Of a DNA stretch of 49,756 bases, positions 40,172 to 49,756 are shown piece after piece. The stretch spans positions 1-49,756 of the forward strand of contig NZ_BCVI01000035.1 of NCBI RefSeq assembly GCF_001591665.1. Direction: 5' to 3'. Under the pieces are notes generated by a model. The model was given only the letters and a program-made list of their open reading frames with translations, was not told where the DNA came from and ran no database searches. The stretch is from Neobacillus soli NBRC 102451 (GTDB lineage: Bacteria > Bacillota > Bacilli > Bacillales > Cytobacillaceae). The stretch's first letter is position 1, and each line of letters opens with the position of its first letter. The position numbers and the translations under genes are program-made.

Positions 40172-43100
40172 CTCAATGGGATTGATCATACTTTCTGATT
40201 CAATTATCATGCGGTACATATGCTTTGTCGGTTCTAATGGGGTGACACCCAGTTCATTCTCCAAAACCTCTGTACATTTTTGAAACCACTTCATTGCCTT
40301 CGGACGGTTGTTTTTTCGATAATAACAATACATTAGCAAGCGATAGGATTCTTCCCATGTTCTATCTCGGTCTAAGATCTTTTCGCACCAGTAAATTGCT
40401 GCATCGTAATTTTCGGTGCGGACCATCAATTGTGCCATTTTCTCCGCACCCCGTAAAAAATAAACGAGCAGGCTCTCTCTCTTGCTTATACACCAATCGT
40501 CATAACGGCGGTCAGGTAAATAGTCTCCTTGATAAAGAGTCAATCCTTTTTCTAAAAAGTAAATGGTTTTTTCGTGATCCGATTCATTTAATCCTTCTTG
40601 AATCCATACCTGAAATTGAGCCGTATCCACCTCAATTACAGCATGTGGATTTAACCCATAAAACATTCCTTCCCTTATAATGAAAAAGGGAGCAGCCCTT
40701 GCCTTCCGCGATGGTTCTAATACATGGTGAAGACTATTGAGGGCCACTTTGAAATCCCGATCAGCACTCTTTTTATCTTGATAGGGCCAAAGGATCTGAA
40801 TGATTTCATCCTTTGCTATTAGTTCATTTAAAGTAATCAGTAATTGAAACAATTCCTTGGCTTTTTCTCTTTGCCAATCCTTTTCCCCAACCTCCTTCTC
40901 ACCGAGCCAAAGTTTAAACTGCCCCAAAGTCTGAACTCGAACCGAATAACCCGGATGGGAGTCCAATGCAGTGATCCCCATATCCTGGAGTATTTTTACA
41001 ACATACGGCTTTTGAATTTCCTCTTTCATACATTCAATTAACAGGGGGACAAACACTTGTAAATCCCTTGGGCCAAAGACAGACCTTTTATGAAAAAAGA
41101 ATTCATACTCGTGAATTTGCAAGAGACTTAAAAATCCGTCCATCGTTTTCTTAAATAAATCATGTTTTTTCTCTAAATAAAAAACATAGGAAAGCCAAAA
41201 CTTGCTTAGCATTTGTCCAAAGCCATCCTCACACTGATCAAATAATGCTTTCGTTTTTTCCAAGTAATTAAGCGCCTTCGGCAGCCGTTCATTGTATATG
41301 CATGTAATACCCATGCAAAGCGTGATTAATGCAGAAAGCCAAACATCATGAACTTTCTCTGTCTCCTGCAATGCTTTTTTCCCTGCATCCAATGCCCGTT
41401 CCAGTTCCCCCCTTACTCCATACAAAATACAGAGTCCCATTAGCGGCTCGGCTTTCCCTCTATCGACATTGAGCCTTTCCATTATTTCTAACGCCGTTTG
41501 GTAGCAGTCCTCGGCGAGATTGGAATCATATTTATTCAAAATTTGCACAGCATGACCCATACGAATCCAGCCGCAGGCCTCAACAAATGGGGCGTTTAGA
41601 CTTATTCCTTGCCTAATGCCTGCTTGGGCAAGCTCCTTCGCCCTTAATCCCTCACCAGTAAAAGCTTCTATTAAGGAAAGCAATAAATCGGTTTCACGGT
41701 GGGCTTGTGGCAGCGACGTAACCTTTGTACCCTTAAGCATTTCTTTATCCTTGTAAAGTAATTTCTTCGCTTCATCAAAACGTCCAGTTCTTAAATACAA
41801 TCTAGCTTCTAAATTCCCGTCAAGAATGGAAACCATTGATTCCTTCGTTCTTTGGATCCATTTTTCAGCCTCAGTAGATTTACCCGAGTTTAACAGATTC
41901 TCAGATAGTAGTTGATAGAGTTTACCTTTTTCCTCATCTGGGCCCCAGCTTTTTTCTCGATAGGCAATCGCCTCATATAAAAGCCTTTCGGCGTGATGCG
42001 GTTGAATCGTATCCAAATAAATCTTTGCCTTTCCTTCCAGCGCCATACTCATTCCAAGATCATCCTGCTTTTTCTCCGCCCCATTAAAGGCCTTTTCATA
42101 ACACTCCTCTGCCTCTTTGTATTGGGAACGGTAACGATGAACCTCTGCTTTTAAGTGCTGAAGATGATAGTATGTTTCCATATCCGCTTCAGGAATAATG
42201 GTTAATTGATCAGAAAGGCTTTCCAATTTTCCGCTTTCAAGCATCCTAAAACCGTGCTCTTGTAAGATAGATGCAATCGCTTTATAGTGATTAATCCTTT
42301 TATAATGATGAAGTGCCCCCTCCCACAATTGTCTTTTTTCATAAAAGCGGGCACATCTTTCGTGAAGCAGGGTAAAGTTTCCAGGATTATTTTTTTGAAA
42401 AGTGTTTTCTAAAAACTCTTTAAATAAGGAGTGATATCGATATTGGGTTAAGCCAACCTTTTGAATAAACAAATTTCGGTCTTTTAATTGCTCAAGCATT
42501 CCGGAGGCTCCATGAAGCCCAATGACTTCATCACATATTTCTTCCTCAATTTCTTCAAATATCGAAGTTTGCTCGAGAAACTGCTGGACGATGGACGGCT
42601 GCTTCGAAAAGACCTCCATCACCAAATACTGAAAAAAGTCTTGAAGGGAGTGTGAGGAGTGTTCAAAAAGCTCAGAAATATCCTGCTTTAGGGGAATCTG
42701 TGCAGCAATCATACACAGGGCTATTACCCAGCCCTCTGTCATTCGGTAAATAGTTTGTAAATGTCCGGGCTCGATTTCTAATTGATAAAGATCGGTTAAA
42801 AGCAACTCCATTTCTTCAATCGTCAGGACTAAGTCTTCTCTCGTAATCTCTAATAACTGCCCGCAAACTTTCATTTTCGCTAGGTGCTTCCAGCCCGGGC
42901 GGCTCCTGCTCGAAATAACGATATGTAAATTGGCGGGGATGTGTTCAAGCAATTTTTCCATCCAACTATTAATCGTATAGGAATGCTCAATTTGATGGAA
43001 GTCATCCAAGATCAACGTAATATCAGCATTGACCTCAAGGATTTCATTGATAAAAAGGGAGCATAATAGACTCAATTCCTCATCCCGCATATAGCGGTCC

Positions 43101-43411
43101 ATTGTATCAATATATGTAGATAGTTCCGTTCCAAAGTCAGGGACCACGCGGCAAATGGAATGAATGATATAAGAAAGAAAAGGAAGAATATCGTCATCCA
43201 TTGACGAGATAGAGTACCAGCAGCCAGGAATTTTTTCGTCCCTCATAAATAAGGCAAGTGCCGTGCTCTTTCCATAGCCTGCTCCAGAATGAATGATTGT
43301 CAAGGGATATTCAGGGATCTTCTTCATTTTCCGAGAGAGCTTTGCCCGTCTAATAAAGTCATCCTTTGCATTCGGAATCCGCAGTTTTGTTTGAATAATT
43401 GGCAGTTTCAT
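40163..43411 (-). CDS. MalT-like STAND ATPase regulator with C-terminal BTAD/winged-helix region
   Basis: The product is 1082 aa from the ATG at 43411 (run of G 5 nt upstream). The ATG at 43435 has no ribosome binding site. The N-terminal NTPase domain has Walker A HSGAGYGKST near residue 47 and Walker B ITLILDDFHQ near 132, as in MalT-type STAND proteins. A long helical TPR-like region (about 330-800) follows. Instead of MalT's LuxR-type helix-turn-helix, the C-terminus has an OmpR-like winged helix (VRVQTLGQFKLWLGEKEV, about 840-920) and a BTAD-type helical domain to the end. Such proteins bind a small-molecule inducer and activate. It probably controls sites A and B. Confidence 0.9.
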   Translation of the reverse strand: MKLPIIQTKLRIPNAKDDFIRRAKLSRKMKKIPEYPLTIIHSGAGYGKSTALALFMRDEKIPGCWYSISSMDDDILPFLSYIIHSICRVVPDFGTELSTYIDTMDRYMRDEELSLLCSLFINEILEVNADITLILDDFHQIEHSYTINSWMEKLLEHIPANLHIVISSRSRPGWKHLAKMKVCGQLLEITREDLVLTIEEMELLLTDLYQLEIEPGHLQTIYRMTEGWVIALCMIAAQIPLKQDISELFEHSSHSLQDFFQYLVMEVFSKQPSIVQQFLEQTSIFEEIEEEICDEVIGLHGASGMLEQLKDRNLFIQKVGLTQYRYHSLFKEFLENTFQKNNPGNFTLLHERCARFYEKRQLWEGALHHYKRINHYKAIASILQEHGFRMLESGKLESLSDQLTIIPEADMETYYHLQHLKAEVHRYRSQYKEAEECYEKAFNGAEKKQDDLGMSMALEGKAKIYLDTIQPHHAERLLYEAIAYREKSWGPDEEKGKLYQLLSENLLNSGKSTEAEKWIQRTKESMVSILDGNLEARLYLRTGRFDEAKKLLYKDKEMLKGTKVTSLPQAHRETDLLLSLIEAFTGEGLRAKELAQAGIRQGISLNAPFVEACGWIRMGHAVQILNKYDSNLAEDCYQTALEIMERLNVDRGKAEPLMGLCILYGVRGELERALDAGKKALQETEKVHDVWLSALITLCMGITCIYNERLPKALNYLEKTKALFDQCEDGFGQMLSKFWLSYVFYLEKKHDLFKKTMDGFLSLLQIHEYEFFFHKRSVFGPRDLQVFVPLLIECMKEEIQKPYVVKILQDMGITALDSHPGYSVRVQTLGQFKLWLGEKEVGEKDWQREKAKELFQLLITLNELIAKDEIIQILWPYQDKKSADRDFKVALNSLHHVLEPSRKARAAPFFIIREGMFYGLNPHAVIEVDTAQFQVWIQEGLNESDHEKTIYFLEKGLTLYQGDYLPDRRYDDWCISKRESLLVYFLRGAEKMAQLMVRTENYDAAIYWCEKILDRDRTWEESYRLLMYCYYRKNNRPKAMKWFQKCTEVLENELGVTPLEPTKHMYRMIIESESMINPIEQP

Positions 43412-43479
43412 TAATTCCCCCCCTTTCATTTTCACAATATTTACACTATTTTACCATATCAGGAATGCTTAAACCATCT

Positions 43480-43520
43480 CATAGAAAAATACCACTTCAT
43501 ACCTTAGAGATTTTTCTATG
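43480..43520. promoter_or_regulatory. 11-bp inverted repeat in the divergent regulator/GGDEF gap
   Basis: CATAGAAAAAT (43480-43490) and ATTTTTCTATG (43510-43520) are perfect arms with a 19-nt spacer that contains two ATACC units. It lies between the divergent regulator and GGDEF/EAL genes and could be an operator for either. No GTAACT repeat is present here. Confidence 0.4.
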
Positions 43521-43602
43521 GAATAAAATATGAAGAGAGGAAAAAACTAACTTCGAGGGAACTCATCCCAAATGAGTCGCAGTTAATGGGAGTGTTGTAT
43601 CA

Positions 43603-46134
43603 TTGTCAATTAAGAAAAAGATTCCGCTGATTTTTTGCCTTATCGTTTTTTTAATATTATTAACTAATAATGCCTTCCATTATATTCGTTCGAAAAACCA
43701 GCTACTTGAAAATAATGAACGTGAAATCGCTATGATCACGCAGGAAGTATCGTTTCAGGTTGGAAATACAAAGGAAGGCTCCTTATATGTAGAAAACATC
43801 CTTGGCAGGGATCTAAGAATGGCATCGATAGCCATTAAACAGGCACTTCCAGCTAAATATCAAGAGATAACGAATGAACGGTTAACGACCCTAGCGAAAG
43901 AAGTAGGAGTCTCGCATATAACCTTGTTAGTGCAAACCTCGGATGACATTATTGGAGTGAGATCGTCAGACCCTGAAGAGATAAACATGTCAACAAAAGA
44001 TTGGGGTTATTGGTATGATGCCTACCAACAACTACTTGCATTAACTCCCGTTTCTGTTGGAAAAGGGATAACCTTGCCTAATTATTGGTCCGGTCCGATT
44101 GAAGTCGCCTCCTCCAATCCTAAACATATTGACAAATGGGGCTACTATTATGATGGGACAACGAATTATATCATCAACCCCTATTTTCGTGACAATGAAG
44201 TATTAGCCTATGAGAAACGATTCGGCCCTGGTAAAATGCTGAATGATTTTACAAAAGAAGAAGGAATCTTAGAGTTATCTGTGTTCAATCCAAAGAATTT
44301 TGGTAAAAAGAAAGAAATTGTCCATTTAAATGGAAATAGCTACACAAGAATATCTGCTCGGCCTATTTGGTACGGAAAGTATAATTATCGTAACATCAAA
44401 ACAGACGCAAATTTTATTAAAAAAGCAATCAAAACAAAAGAAATGCAGTCCTACAAAGCTCAATTGAATGGCAAAAGTATCATGAAAACATTTGTGCCCA
44501 TTTCTCCAACAAATGATCAACCATTCGTCATTGGACTCGTTTATGATTATGGACTTATTCAGGAGGAACTTACGCATGAGCTAATGGTACATATTCTTCT
44601 TTCCATCGCGATAATGATTATTGTGTTAATTGTAAGTTTTATTTTTTCTCGTTCGATTACACAGCCGATTGGCTATATCGTTGAGCAGGTCAATGAAATT
44701 GCTCAAGGCAATTTCGGAAAGAAATTACATTTAAAACGACAAGATGAGTTAGGCCTTCTTACGGAAAACGTAAATGCCTTATCCAACCATTTGCAAAGCT
44801 ATGTGAATGATTTGAATAAAAGTAAGGAGCTAATTGAATACCAGGCATATCATGATCCATTAACTGGTTTGTTAAACAGAAGGTATTTTCAAGAAAAATT
44901 AACACCACTCATCGATCGTGCCCACGAAACAGGTGAAACGGTGTCTATTTTATTCATTGATTTGGATCGATTTAAACAGGTTAATGACTCGTATGGACAT
45001 ACGAAAGGTGATGAGTTACTGAAAATCGTTGCCGACCGGATTAAGAAATGCCTGCCTGATGATAACCATAACCTCATTACAAGGCAGGGCGGGGATGAAT
45101 TTATTATTTTATTAATGAATCTCTCTCTCAATGAAACAAAAGCAGCTGCGGAAAAAATCGTATTAAATCTAAAAAGGCCATATTCTTTGGATGATAACGA
45201 AATTTACCTCGGTGCGAGCTGCGGTATTAGTATGTATCCCGAGCATACAAAGAATATCGAAAGTCTTGTCATTTATGCTGACCTTGCTATGTATGCAGCA
45301 AAAAGAGTGGGCGGAAATAAAGTAATCGTTTATTCTGAGCAATTAATAGAATCAAACATCGAAAAGCCGCGGCTCGAAGCACGCTTAAGAAAAGCCATTG
45401 AAACGGGAAACATTGAGGTTTACTATCAACCGAAGGTCAATGTTGATAAAGGGACCATCTTTGGGGCTGAGGCATTATTAAGGTGGAAGGATAAAGAATT
45501 TGGGTTTGTCTCACCAGAAGTGTTTATTGCCATTGCTGAAGATACTGGGTTAATTCAACAATTGTGGGAGTTAGTTATGAAAGTGGCCTGTCGGCAGGTT
45601 AGCAAATGGAACAGGAATCGTTCCAACCCATTATCGATTTCGGTGAATTTCTCTGCCTGCCAATTTCAAGAACCATGCAATATGGTAAGACGGGTCGAAG
45701 AGATTCTTTCTGAAAGTCAATTGGGACCTCAGAATTTCGAAATAGAGATCACTGAAAGTATTCTGCTAAATAATTCAACGGAAATCGTCCAATCACTTCA
45801 ATCCCTTCAAAAAATGGGCATCGCTATTTCGATTGATGATTTTGGAACTGGATATTCTTCGTTAAGCTATTTGAAAAACTTACCCATTGATACCTTAAAA
45901 ATTGATAAGTCCTTCATTGAGGATATAAATGTAGATTATGGGAATTCAGAGATCCCAGAGGCGATTATTAACCTTGCGCGCAGTCTTCATTTAAAAGTCA
46001 TTGCCGAAGGGGTTGAAATGGAGTATCAAAAGGAATTTTTACTATCCAAGAACTGTTTTCAGATGCAGGGATATTTATTTAGTAATCCATTAAGCACTAA
46101 GGAATTCGAACAATTCCTTAGTGAATGGAAATAA
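43603..46134 (+). CDS. Membrane GGDEF/EAL cyclic-di-GMP protein
   Basis: The 843-aa protein has an N-terminal membrane helix (about 7-25), an extracellular sensor domain of about 300 residues, a second helix (about 330-352), HAMP (about 353-410), GGDEF (about 420-580) and EAL (about 590-840). The cyclase motif RQGGDEF near residue 497 and the phosphodiesterase motif GAEALLRW near 622 are both intact, so it could make or degrade cyclic-di-GMP. The sensor may be Cache-like, with a repeated WGYWYD/WGYYYD pattern near 128 and 185. It starts with TTG at 43603, with GGGAG 10 nt upstream. It is monocistronic. Confidence 0.9.
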   Translation: MSIKKKIPLIFCLIVFLILLTNNAFHYIRSKNQLLENNEREIAMITQEVSFQVGNTKEGSLYVENILGRDLRMASIAIKQALPAKYQEITNERLTTLAKEVGVSHITLLVQTSDDIIGVRSSDPEEINMSTKDWGYWYDAYQQLLALTPVSVGKGITLPNYWSGPIEVASSNPKHIDKWGYYYDGTTNYIINPYFRDNEVLAYEKRFGPGKMLNDFTKEEGILELSVFNPKNFGKKKEIVHLNGNSYTRISARPIWYGKYNYRNIKTDANFIKKAIKTKEMQSYKAQLNGKSIMKTFVPISPTNDQPFVIGLVYDYGLIQEELTHELMVHILLSIAIMIIVLIVSFIFSRSITQPIGYIVEQVNEIAQGNFGKKLHLKRQDELGLLTENVNALSNHLQSYVNDLNKSKELIEYQAYHDPLTGLLNRRYFQEKLTPLIDRAHETGETVSILFIDLDRFKQVNDSYGHTKGDELLKIVADRIKKCLPDDNHNLITRQGGDEFIILLMNLSLNETKAAAEKIVLNLKRPYSLDDNEIYLGASCGISMYPEHTKNIESLVIYADLAMYAAKRVGGNKVIVYSEQLIESNIEKPRLEARLRKAIETGNIEVYYQPKVNVDKGTIFGAEALLRWKDKEFGFVSPEVFIAIAEDTGLIQQLWELVMKVACRQVSKWNRNRSNPLSISVNFSACQFQEPCNMVRRVEEILSESQLGPQNFEIEITESILLNNSTEIVQSLQSLQKMGIAISIDDFGTGYSSLSYLKNLPIDTLKIDKSFIEDINVDYGNSEIPEAIINLARSLHLKVIAEGVEMEYQKEFLLSKNCFQMQGYLFSNPLSTKEFEQFLSEWK
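46095..46123 (+). other. Perfect 12-bp hairpin inside the GGDEF/EAL gene end
   Basis: CACTAAGGAATT and AATTCCTTAGTG enclose a 5-nt loop within the last codons of the gene. There is no U-run after it. It may aid termination or protect the mRNA 3' end, or be chance in coding sequence. Confidence 0.4.
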
Positions 46135-46165
46135 AAAGCGGAGAGATTATTTTATAAATCTCTCC
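46128..46165 (-). terminator. Terminator of the hom-thrC-thrB operon
   Basis: GGAGAGAT and ATCTCTCC form an 8-bp stem around the thrB stop (46147-46149), followed on the minus strand by GCTTTTTATTT. It also faces the convergent GGDEF/EAL gene. Confidence 0.75.
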
Positions 46166-47064
46166 ACTTCCTTTACACTGCTTCCAGAATAATCGATATT
46201 TAAGAGCCTTACAGTCATATCCGAAAAGACACTTTGCAATCCTTGGACGAGCCGTTGCCCTTTTCCTGTTTCAGTAAAGCAAATAACCGTTGGGCCGGCA
46301 CCACTCAGGGCCACTCCGAATGCCCCGTTGAATTTAGCTATCTCCACTATTTCCTGATAGGCGTGGATTAGCGGTTTTCGGTATGGCTGGTGGAAACGGT
46401 CCTGCTCCATCATTTTTCCTGCCAGAGTCCAGTTTTGGCTTAAAAGGGCTGCGATCAAAAGATTAGCAGTAGAAGAAGCCTCGGTGGCCTCCTGACGGGA
46501 ATAATCAGATGGTAAAACGTCACGTGATTCCTTGGTCAATAAGATTTCCTGCGGGATAACGACTGCCATCTCAAAGCTAATATTCGAAATGCTCAGCATG
46601 TCTACCTCCATTTGTTGATAACAGCCGATGACCAATCCCCCAAAAAGGGAAGCACCCACATTATCCGGGTGACCCTCAATTTCTGTTGCCAGAAGCAATT
46701 TTTCCTGCTGTGTTAATGCCAATCTTCCAACCGTATCAGCAAGTTCAATCCCAGCGACGATCGCAGCAGCACTTGAACCAAGTCCGCGTGCTAAAGGGAT
46801 ATCACTGTCAATATTAATTTTACAAGGAGGTAATTCAACTCCATATTTGGCTGCAGTTTGAAGCGCTATTTGACAGATAAAATGTTGCTCATTTGTGGGG
46901 AGACCCTTTAATTCATTGGACGTTGAATAGCATTCCCACTTTTCACTTTTCTCGACCTCTAACGTCAAATATAAATCCACAGCAAGTCCCATCGAATCAA
47001 AGCCTGGCCCAAGATTGGCCGTACTCGCTGGAACCTTGATCACAAAACGATCATTTAGTGTCAT
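46147..47064 (-). CDS. thrB: Homoserine kinase
   Basis: The 305-aa GHMP kinase has the N-terminal motif [19 protein letters not shown] (residues 10-28), the ATP-binding motif [12 protein letters not shown] (about 90-101) and the C-terminal [11 protein letters not shown]. It phosphorylates homoserine to O-phosphohomoserine, the substrate of threonine synthase. Its ATG overlaps the thrC stop (ATGA). The length and gene order are the usual ones in Bacillus. Confidence 0.95.
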   Translation of the reverse strand: MTLNDRFVIKVPASTANLGPGFDSMGLAVDLYLTLEVEKSEKWECYSTSNELKGLPTNEQHFICQIALQTAAKYGVELPPCKINIDSDIPLARGLGSSAAAIVAGIELADTVGRLALTQQEKLLLATEIEGHPDNVGASLFGGLVIGCYQQMEVDMLSISNISFEMAVVIPQEILLTKESRDVLPSDYSRQEATEASSTANLLIAALLSQNWTLAGKMMEQDRFHQPYRKPLIHAYQEIVEIAKFNGAFGVALSGAGPTVICFTETGKGQRLVQGLQSVFSDMTVRLLNIDYSGSSVKEVERFIK

Positions 47065-48122
47065 CCGCGGACAACTCCTCGAATATGTTCGGTTACAGCC
47101 CTTTCATCATTGGGTAATTGGATAGGCTTAACAAGGCTGCTTTCTATTGCCGTATCCGGGTCCTTCAAACCATTGCCTGTCAACACAGCAACAATTCTTG
47201 TTCCCTTTTCGATTTTTCCATTGCTGATATTCTTATAAACGCCGGCAATCGAAGCACAGGAAGCCGGTTCGGCAAAGATACCTTCAGACGAGGCTAACTT
47301 TTTATAAGCTGATACAATTTCATCATCACTGACCTCATCAAACTGCCCATTTGATTCTTGAACAGCGGAAACGGCTAAGTCCCAACTTGCAGGGTTGCCA
47401 ATTCGAATCGCTGTTGCGATTGTTTCTGGATTTTCAAAGACACGATTATGAACGAGGGCAGCAGCCCCTGCCGCTTCAAAACCAAACATTCGCGGTAAAC
47501 TAGTGCCCTTCTTATTGGCAAATTCCTTAAAGCCTTTCCAATAGGCGCTGATATTTCCGGCGTTCCCGACTGGAATCGCTAAAATGTCAGGTGCACCCCC
47601 AAGCTGCTCAATAACCTCAAAAGCCGCTGTTTTTTGCCCTTCTAATCGAAAAGGATTAACCGAATTGACAAGGGCAATCGGTTCTTCTTCGCTAATATTG
47701 CGGACCATTTTTAAGGCCTCATCAAAATTTCCTTCTATCGAAATGATTTCTGCTCCGTACATCATTGCTTGAGCAAGTTTTCCCATTGCGATTTTCCCCT
47801 CAGGGATGACAACAATACATTTTATTCCCGCCCGTGCTGCATAGGCAGCAGCAGAAGCGGAGGTATTGCCGGTTGAGGCGCAGATGATGGTTTTACTTCC
47901 TGACTCAATCGCTTTAGCGACCGCCATAACCATGCCGCGGTCCTTGAAGGATCCCGTTGGATTCGCCCCTTCTATTTTTGCATAAAGCTCTACATTCCAT
48001 TCTTTTGATAGTCGTTCAAGTTTTATTAAGGGCGTATTTCCCTCATTTAATGAAAGTTTAGGTGTTTCGTTAGTTACCGGTAAAAATTCTTGATACGCTT
48101 CTAATAATCCAGTCCATCTCAT
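47061..48122 (-). CDS. thrC: Threonine synthase
   Basis: The 353-aa PLP enzyme has the lysine motif TGSFKDRGM (about residues 57-65), a glycine-rich phosphate-binding [14 protein letters not shown] and [16 protein letters not shown] near the end. It converts O-phosphohomoserine to threonine. It overlaps the hom stop by 4 bp and thrB by 4 bp, so the three genes are coupled. Confidence 0.95.
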   Translation of the reverse strand: MRWTGLLEAYQEFLPVTNETPKLSLNEGNTPLIKLERLSKEWNVELYAKIEGANPTGSFKDRGMVMAVAKAIESGSKTIICASTGNTSASAAAYAARAGIKCIVVIPEGKIAMGKLAQAMMYGAEIISIEGNFDEALKMVRNISEEEPIALVNSVNPFRLEGQKTAAFEVIEQLGGAPDILAIPVGNAGNISAYWKGFKEFANKKGTSLPRMFGFEAAGAAALVHNRVFENPETIATAIRIGNPASWDLAVSAVQESNGQFDEVSDDEIVSAYKKLASSEGIFAEPASCASIAGVYKNISNGKIEKGTRIVAVLTGNGLKDPDTAIESSLVKPIQLPNDERAVTEHIRGVVRG

Positions 48123-49414
48123 AATGATTTCCTCACCACTCTATAAGCGCTTTTTATTTCCTTCACGGCATTTAAATCATATAATTCTAGCAATATTTTA
48201 TCGTAATTAGTTAACGATGCTTTGTGGGTTACTAAAACGATTTCCGATGATTCATTTTTCTTGATTGGCAGCTGAAGTATTTTTTCAAAGCTGACACCAA
48301 ATTTTGCAAATATGGCGGTAATATCTGCGAAAACGCCAACCTCATCCTGTACATGGATACGTAAGAAATACTTAGAGTACTTCTCTTCATTTTCCTTTAA
48401 CCGCTTCGGATATTGCGGTGTAACTGCACTCCGGCCATTCACGCCCAGCCTTAAATTCTTCATGACTCCGACCAAGTCAGAAACGATGGCTGTCGCGGTC
48501 GGTAAGCTGCCGGCTCCAGGGCCGTAAAACATCGTTTCACCCACAGCTTCTCCGTAAACATAAACCGCATTATATTCGTTTTGCACGGAGGCAAGCGGGT
48601 GATTATTGGATAAGAAGGTAGGGGCAACGCTTACTTCGACTTTTTCGCCTTCTCTGTGCGCGAAGCCGATTAGCTTCATGGTATAGCCTAATTGTTTTCC
48701 ATAGCTCAGGTCTTCTTCGGTAACTGCCGAAATACCGCTTACCTTCACATCATCCAAATCAATATGCATGGAAAAACCTAATGTAGCCAGGATTGTCATT
48801 TTCCGAGCTGCATCCAGCCCTTCCACATCTGAGGTTGGGTCCGCTTCAGCAAAGCCGAGTAGCTGGGCTTCCTTGAGAACCTCGTCATAGGACCGGCCCT
48901 CATCGCTCATTTTTGTTAAAATATAATTAGTCGTTCCATTAACAATACCCATCATTTGTGTGATTCGGTCTGATGCAAGTCCATCAACAAGGCCCCTTAG
49001 AATTGGGATGCCTCCGGCTACACTTGCTTCATAAAATAAATCGCAGCCATGCTCTGAAGCTACCGTTAACAACTCTGAACCATGTAGGGCCATCAAATCT
49101 TTATTGGCGGTAACGACATGCTTGCCTTCGCGAAGAGCAGTGATTAGGTAATCTTTCGTTTCCGCCACTCCACCCATTACCTCAATGACAACATCAATTT
49201 CCTTATTATAAAGAATCTCGTCGGCGTTGGATGTTAATAATCTCTCATCCACTTCTACCGGTCTTACCTTATGTAGGTCTTGAACAAGGATTTTTTTAAT
49301 AATCACCTGACAGCCCACTTGATGGATTAATTTATCCTGATGATTTGCAATAATTTTTACGACACCGGAACCAACAGTGCCTAAACCTAATAACCCAATC
49401 GAGATTGCTTTCAT
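48119..49414 (-). CDS. hom: Homoserine dehydrogenase
   Basis: From the ATG at 49414 (AGGAGG 5 nt upstream) the product is 431 aa, the usual Bacillus length. A longer frame to 49471 has no ribosome binding site and would start before the likely transcript start. It has the NAD(P) motif [13 protein letters not shown] at the start, the catalytic region [14 protein letters not shown] near 215 and a C-terminal ACT domain (about 350-430) for threonine feedback. It reduces aspartate semialdehyde to homoserine and leads the operon. Confidence 0.95.
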   Translation of the reverse strand: MKAISIGLLGLGTVGSGVVKIIANHQDKLIHQVGCQVIIKKILVQDLHKVRPVEVDERLLTSNADEILYNKEIDVVIEVMGGVAETKDYLITALREGKHVVTANKDLMALHGSELLTVASEHGCDLFYEASVAGGIPILRGLVDGLASDRITQMMGIVNGTTNYILTKMSDEGRSYDEVLKEAQLLGFAEADPTSDVEGLDAARKMTILATLGFSMHIDLDDVKVSGISAVTEEDLSYGKQLGYTMKLIGFAHREGEKVEVSVAPTFLSNNHPLASVQNEYNAVYVYGEAVGETMFYGPGAGSLPTATAIVSDLVGVMKNLRLGVNGRSAVTPQYPKRLKENEEKYSKYFLRIHVQDEVGVFADITAIFAKFGVSFEKILQLPIKKNESSEIVLVTHKASLTNYDKILLELYDLNAVKEIKSAYRVVRKSL

Positions 49415-49469
49415 GATATCCTCCTGTTCGTGTCCATTTGACGTGTACAAATGTATTTCTGTTGTAGAC

Positions 49470-49498
49470 ATTATATGATTCTATTTATTTTTTTACAA
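49470..49498 (-). promoter_or_regulatory. SigA promoter of the hom operon
   Basis: On the minus strand TTGTAA (49493-49498), a 17-nt spacer and TATAAT (49470-49475) lie 56 bp before the hom ATG. No T-box or riboswitch fits in the short leader. Confidence 0.65.
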
Positions 49499-49756
49499 TA
49501 GGTTTGTTTTCAATTATTGGTGGTGTAACCGCTTACTGCCGCATCGCAGTAGGATTACTATTTTTGGGTAAAAATTTTTTATTTTTAAAAGTGAAATTTT
49601 TTCCTTTTTATACTTTACAACAGCGAAGTTATGGTTGTAGAATAGTCCCTATATTCATTTAAATTTTGAAATTTCAATCAACTCATTAGAAAAGCACAAG
49701 CGCCCGTTTAGCGGCGTATGGACTGGAGCGCTTTGACTGAGATAAAGGAAACACGG
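49499..49756. other. Intergenic tail with two small inverted repeats
   Basis: TACTGC/GCAGTA (49534-49539 and 49546-49551) forms a small hairpin. A second pair, AAGCGC (49698-49703) and GCGCTT (49728-49733), lies in a GC-rich segment at the window end that looks like the short dispersed GCGC-type repeats common between Bacillus genes. No gene was seen. Confidence 0.35.

Noticed and set aside
49415..49471. 19-residue N-terminal extension of homoserine dehydrogenase
   Set aside because: AGGAGG precedes the ATG at 49414, and the extension begins at the -10 box of the likely promoter.

Overview
The window looks like chromosomal DNA from a low-GC, spore-forming Bacillaceae species. Support comes from strong AGGAGG-type ribosome binding sites with frequent GTG and TTG starts, CotF-type spore coat proteins next to an AdhB-like dehydrogenase (as I recall the B. 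subtilis yra region), and a hom-thrC-thrB operon. No phage, insertion sequence or CRISPR array was seen. No rRNA gene lies inside, but tandem promoters at the left edge point leftward as in Bacillus rrn operons.

Layout. 1-1463: rrn-like promoters, an MgtC-family membrane protein, and a tRNA-Ala(GGC) with its own promoter and terminator. 1500-12884: a proline/hydroxyproline catabolic island. On the minus strand it holds a DAO-type oxidoreductase, two overlapping proline racemase-family genes (one lacking both catalytic cysteines), a DapA-fold deaminase, a third racemase-family enzyme, an ornithine-cyclodeaminase-family reductase and an M24 Xaa-Pro-type peptidase. A PAS/AAA+/Fis sigma-54 activator follows, then three small-to-medium subunits (BFD-like, 2Fe-2S, FAD/NAD) of a probable heteromeric D-hydroxyproline dehydrogenase. 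Both operons flanking the activator have near-perfect sigma-54 promoters. 13227-17856: a complete LIV-type ABC transporter, a plausible uptake system for this island. 18230-20094: DUF485 protein plus sodium/solute symporter.

20137-24026: DEAD-box RNA helicase, a 52-bp tandem repeat with internal hairpins, a small serine hydrolase, an SCP2-domain remnant and a secreted phosphoesterase lipoprotein. 24067-28145: a five-gene operon (TusA-like, DsrE-like, TusA-OsmC fusion, MetE-like, OsmC) divergent from a LysR regulator, which looks like a sulfur or selenium relay module. 28224-30597: AdhB-like dehydrogenase and four CotF-type or CotF-associated coat proteins in two divergent pairs.

30624-43411: a minus-strand locus with acyl-CoA ligase, FabG-like SDR, alpha/beta hydrolase, KASIII-like enzyme, an unassigned 59-aa protein, a second LIV-type transporter with its binding protein, and a 1082-aa MalT-like/BTAD regulator. 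Upstream of both the binding-protein gene and the ligase gene lies the same 19-bp direct-repeat element, set exactly 8 nt before a -10 box. I read it as the regulator's binding site. This locus is the best candidate for an undescribed substrate-inducible pathway. 43603-46134: membrane GGDEF/EAL protein. 46147-49414: thrB, thrC and hom, then a promoter and an intergenic tail.

Functions are inferred from motifs, lengths and context read by eye. No database search was possible.
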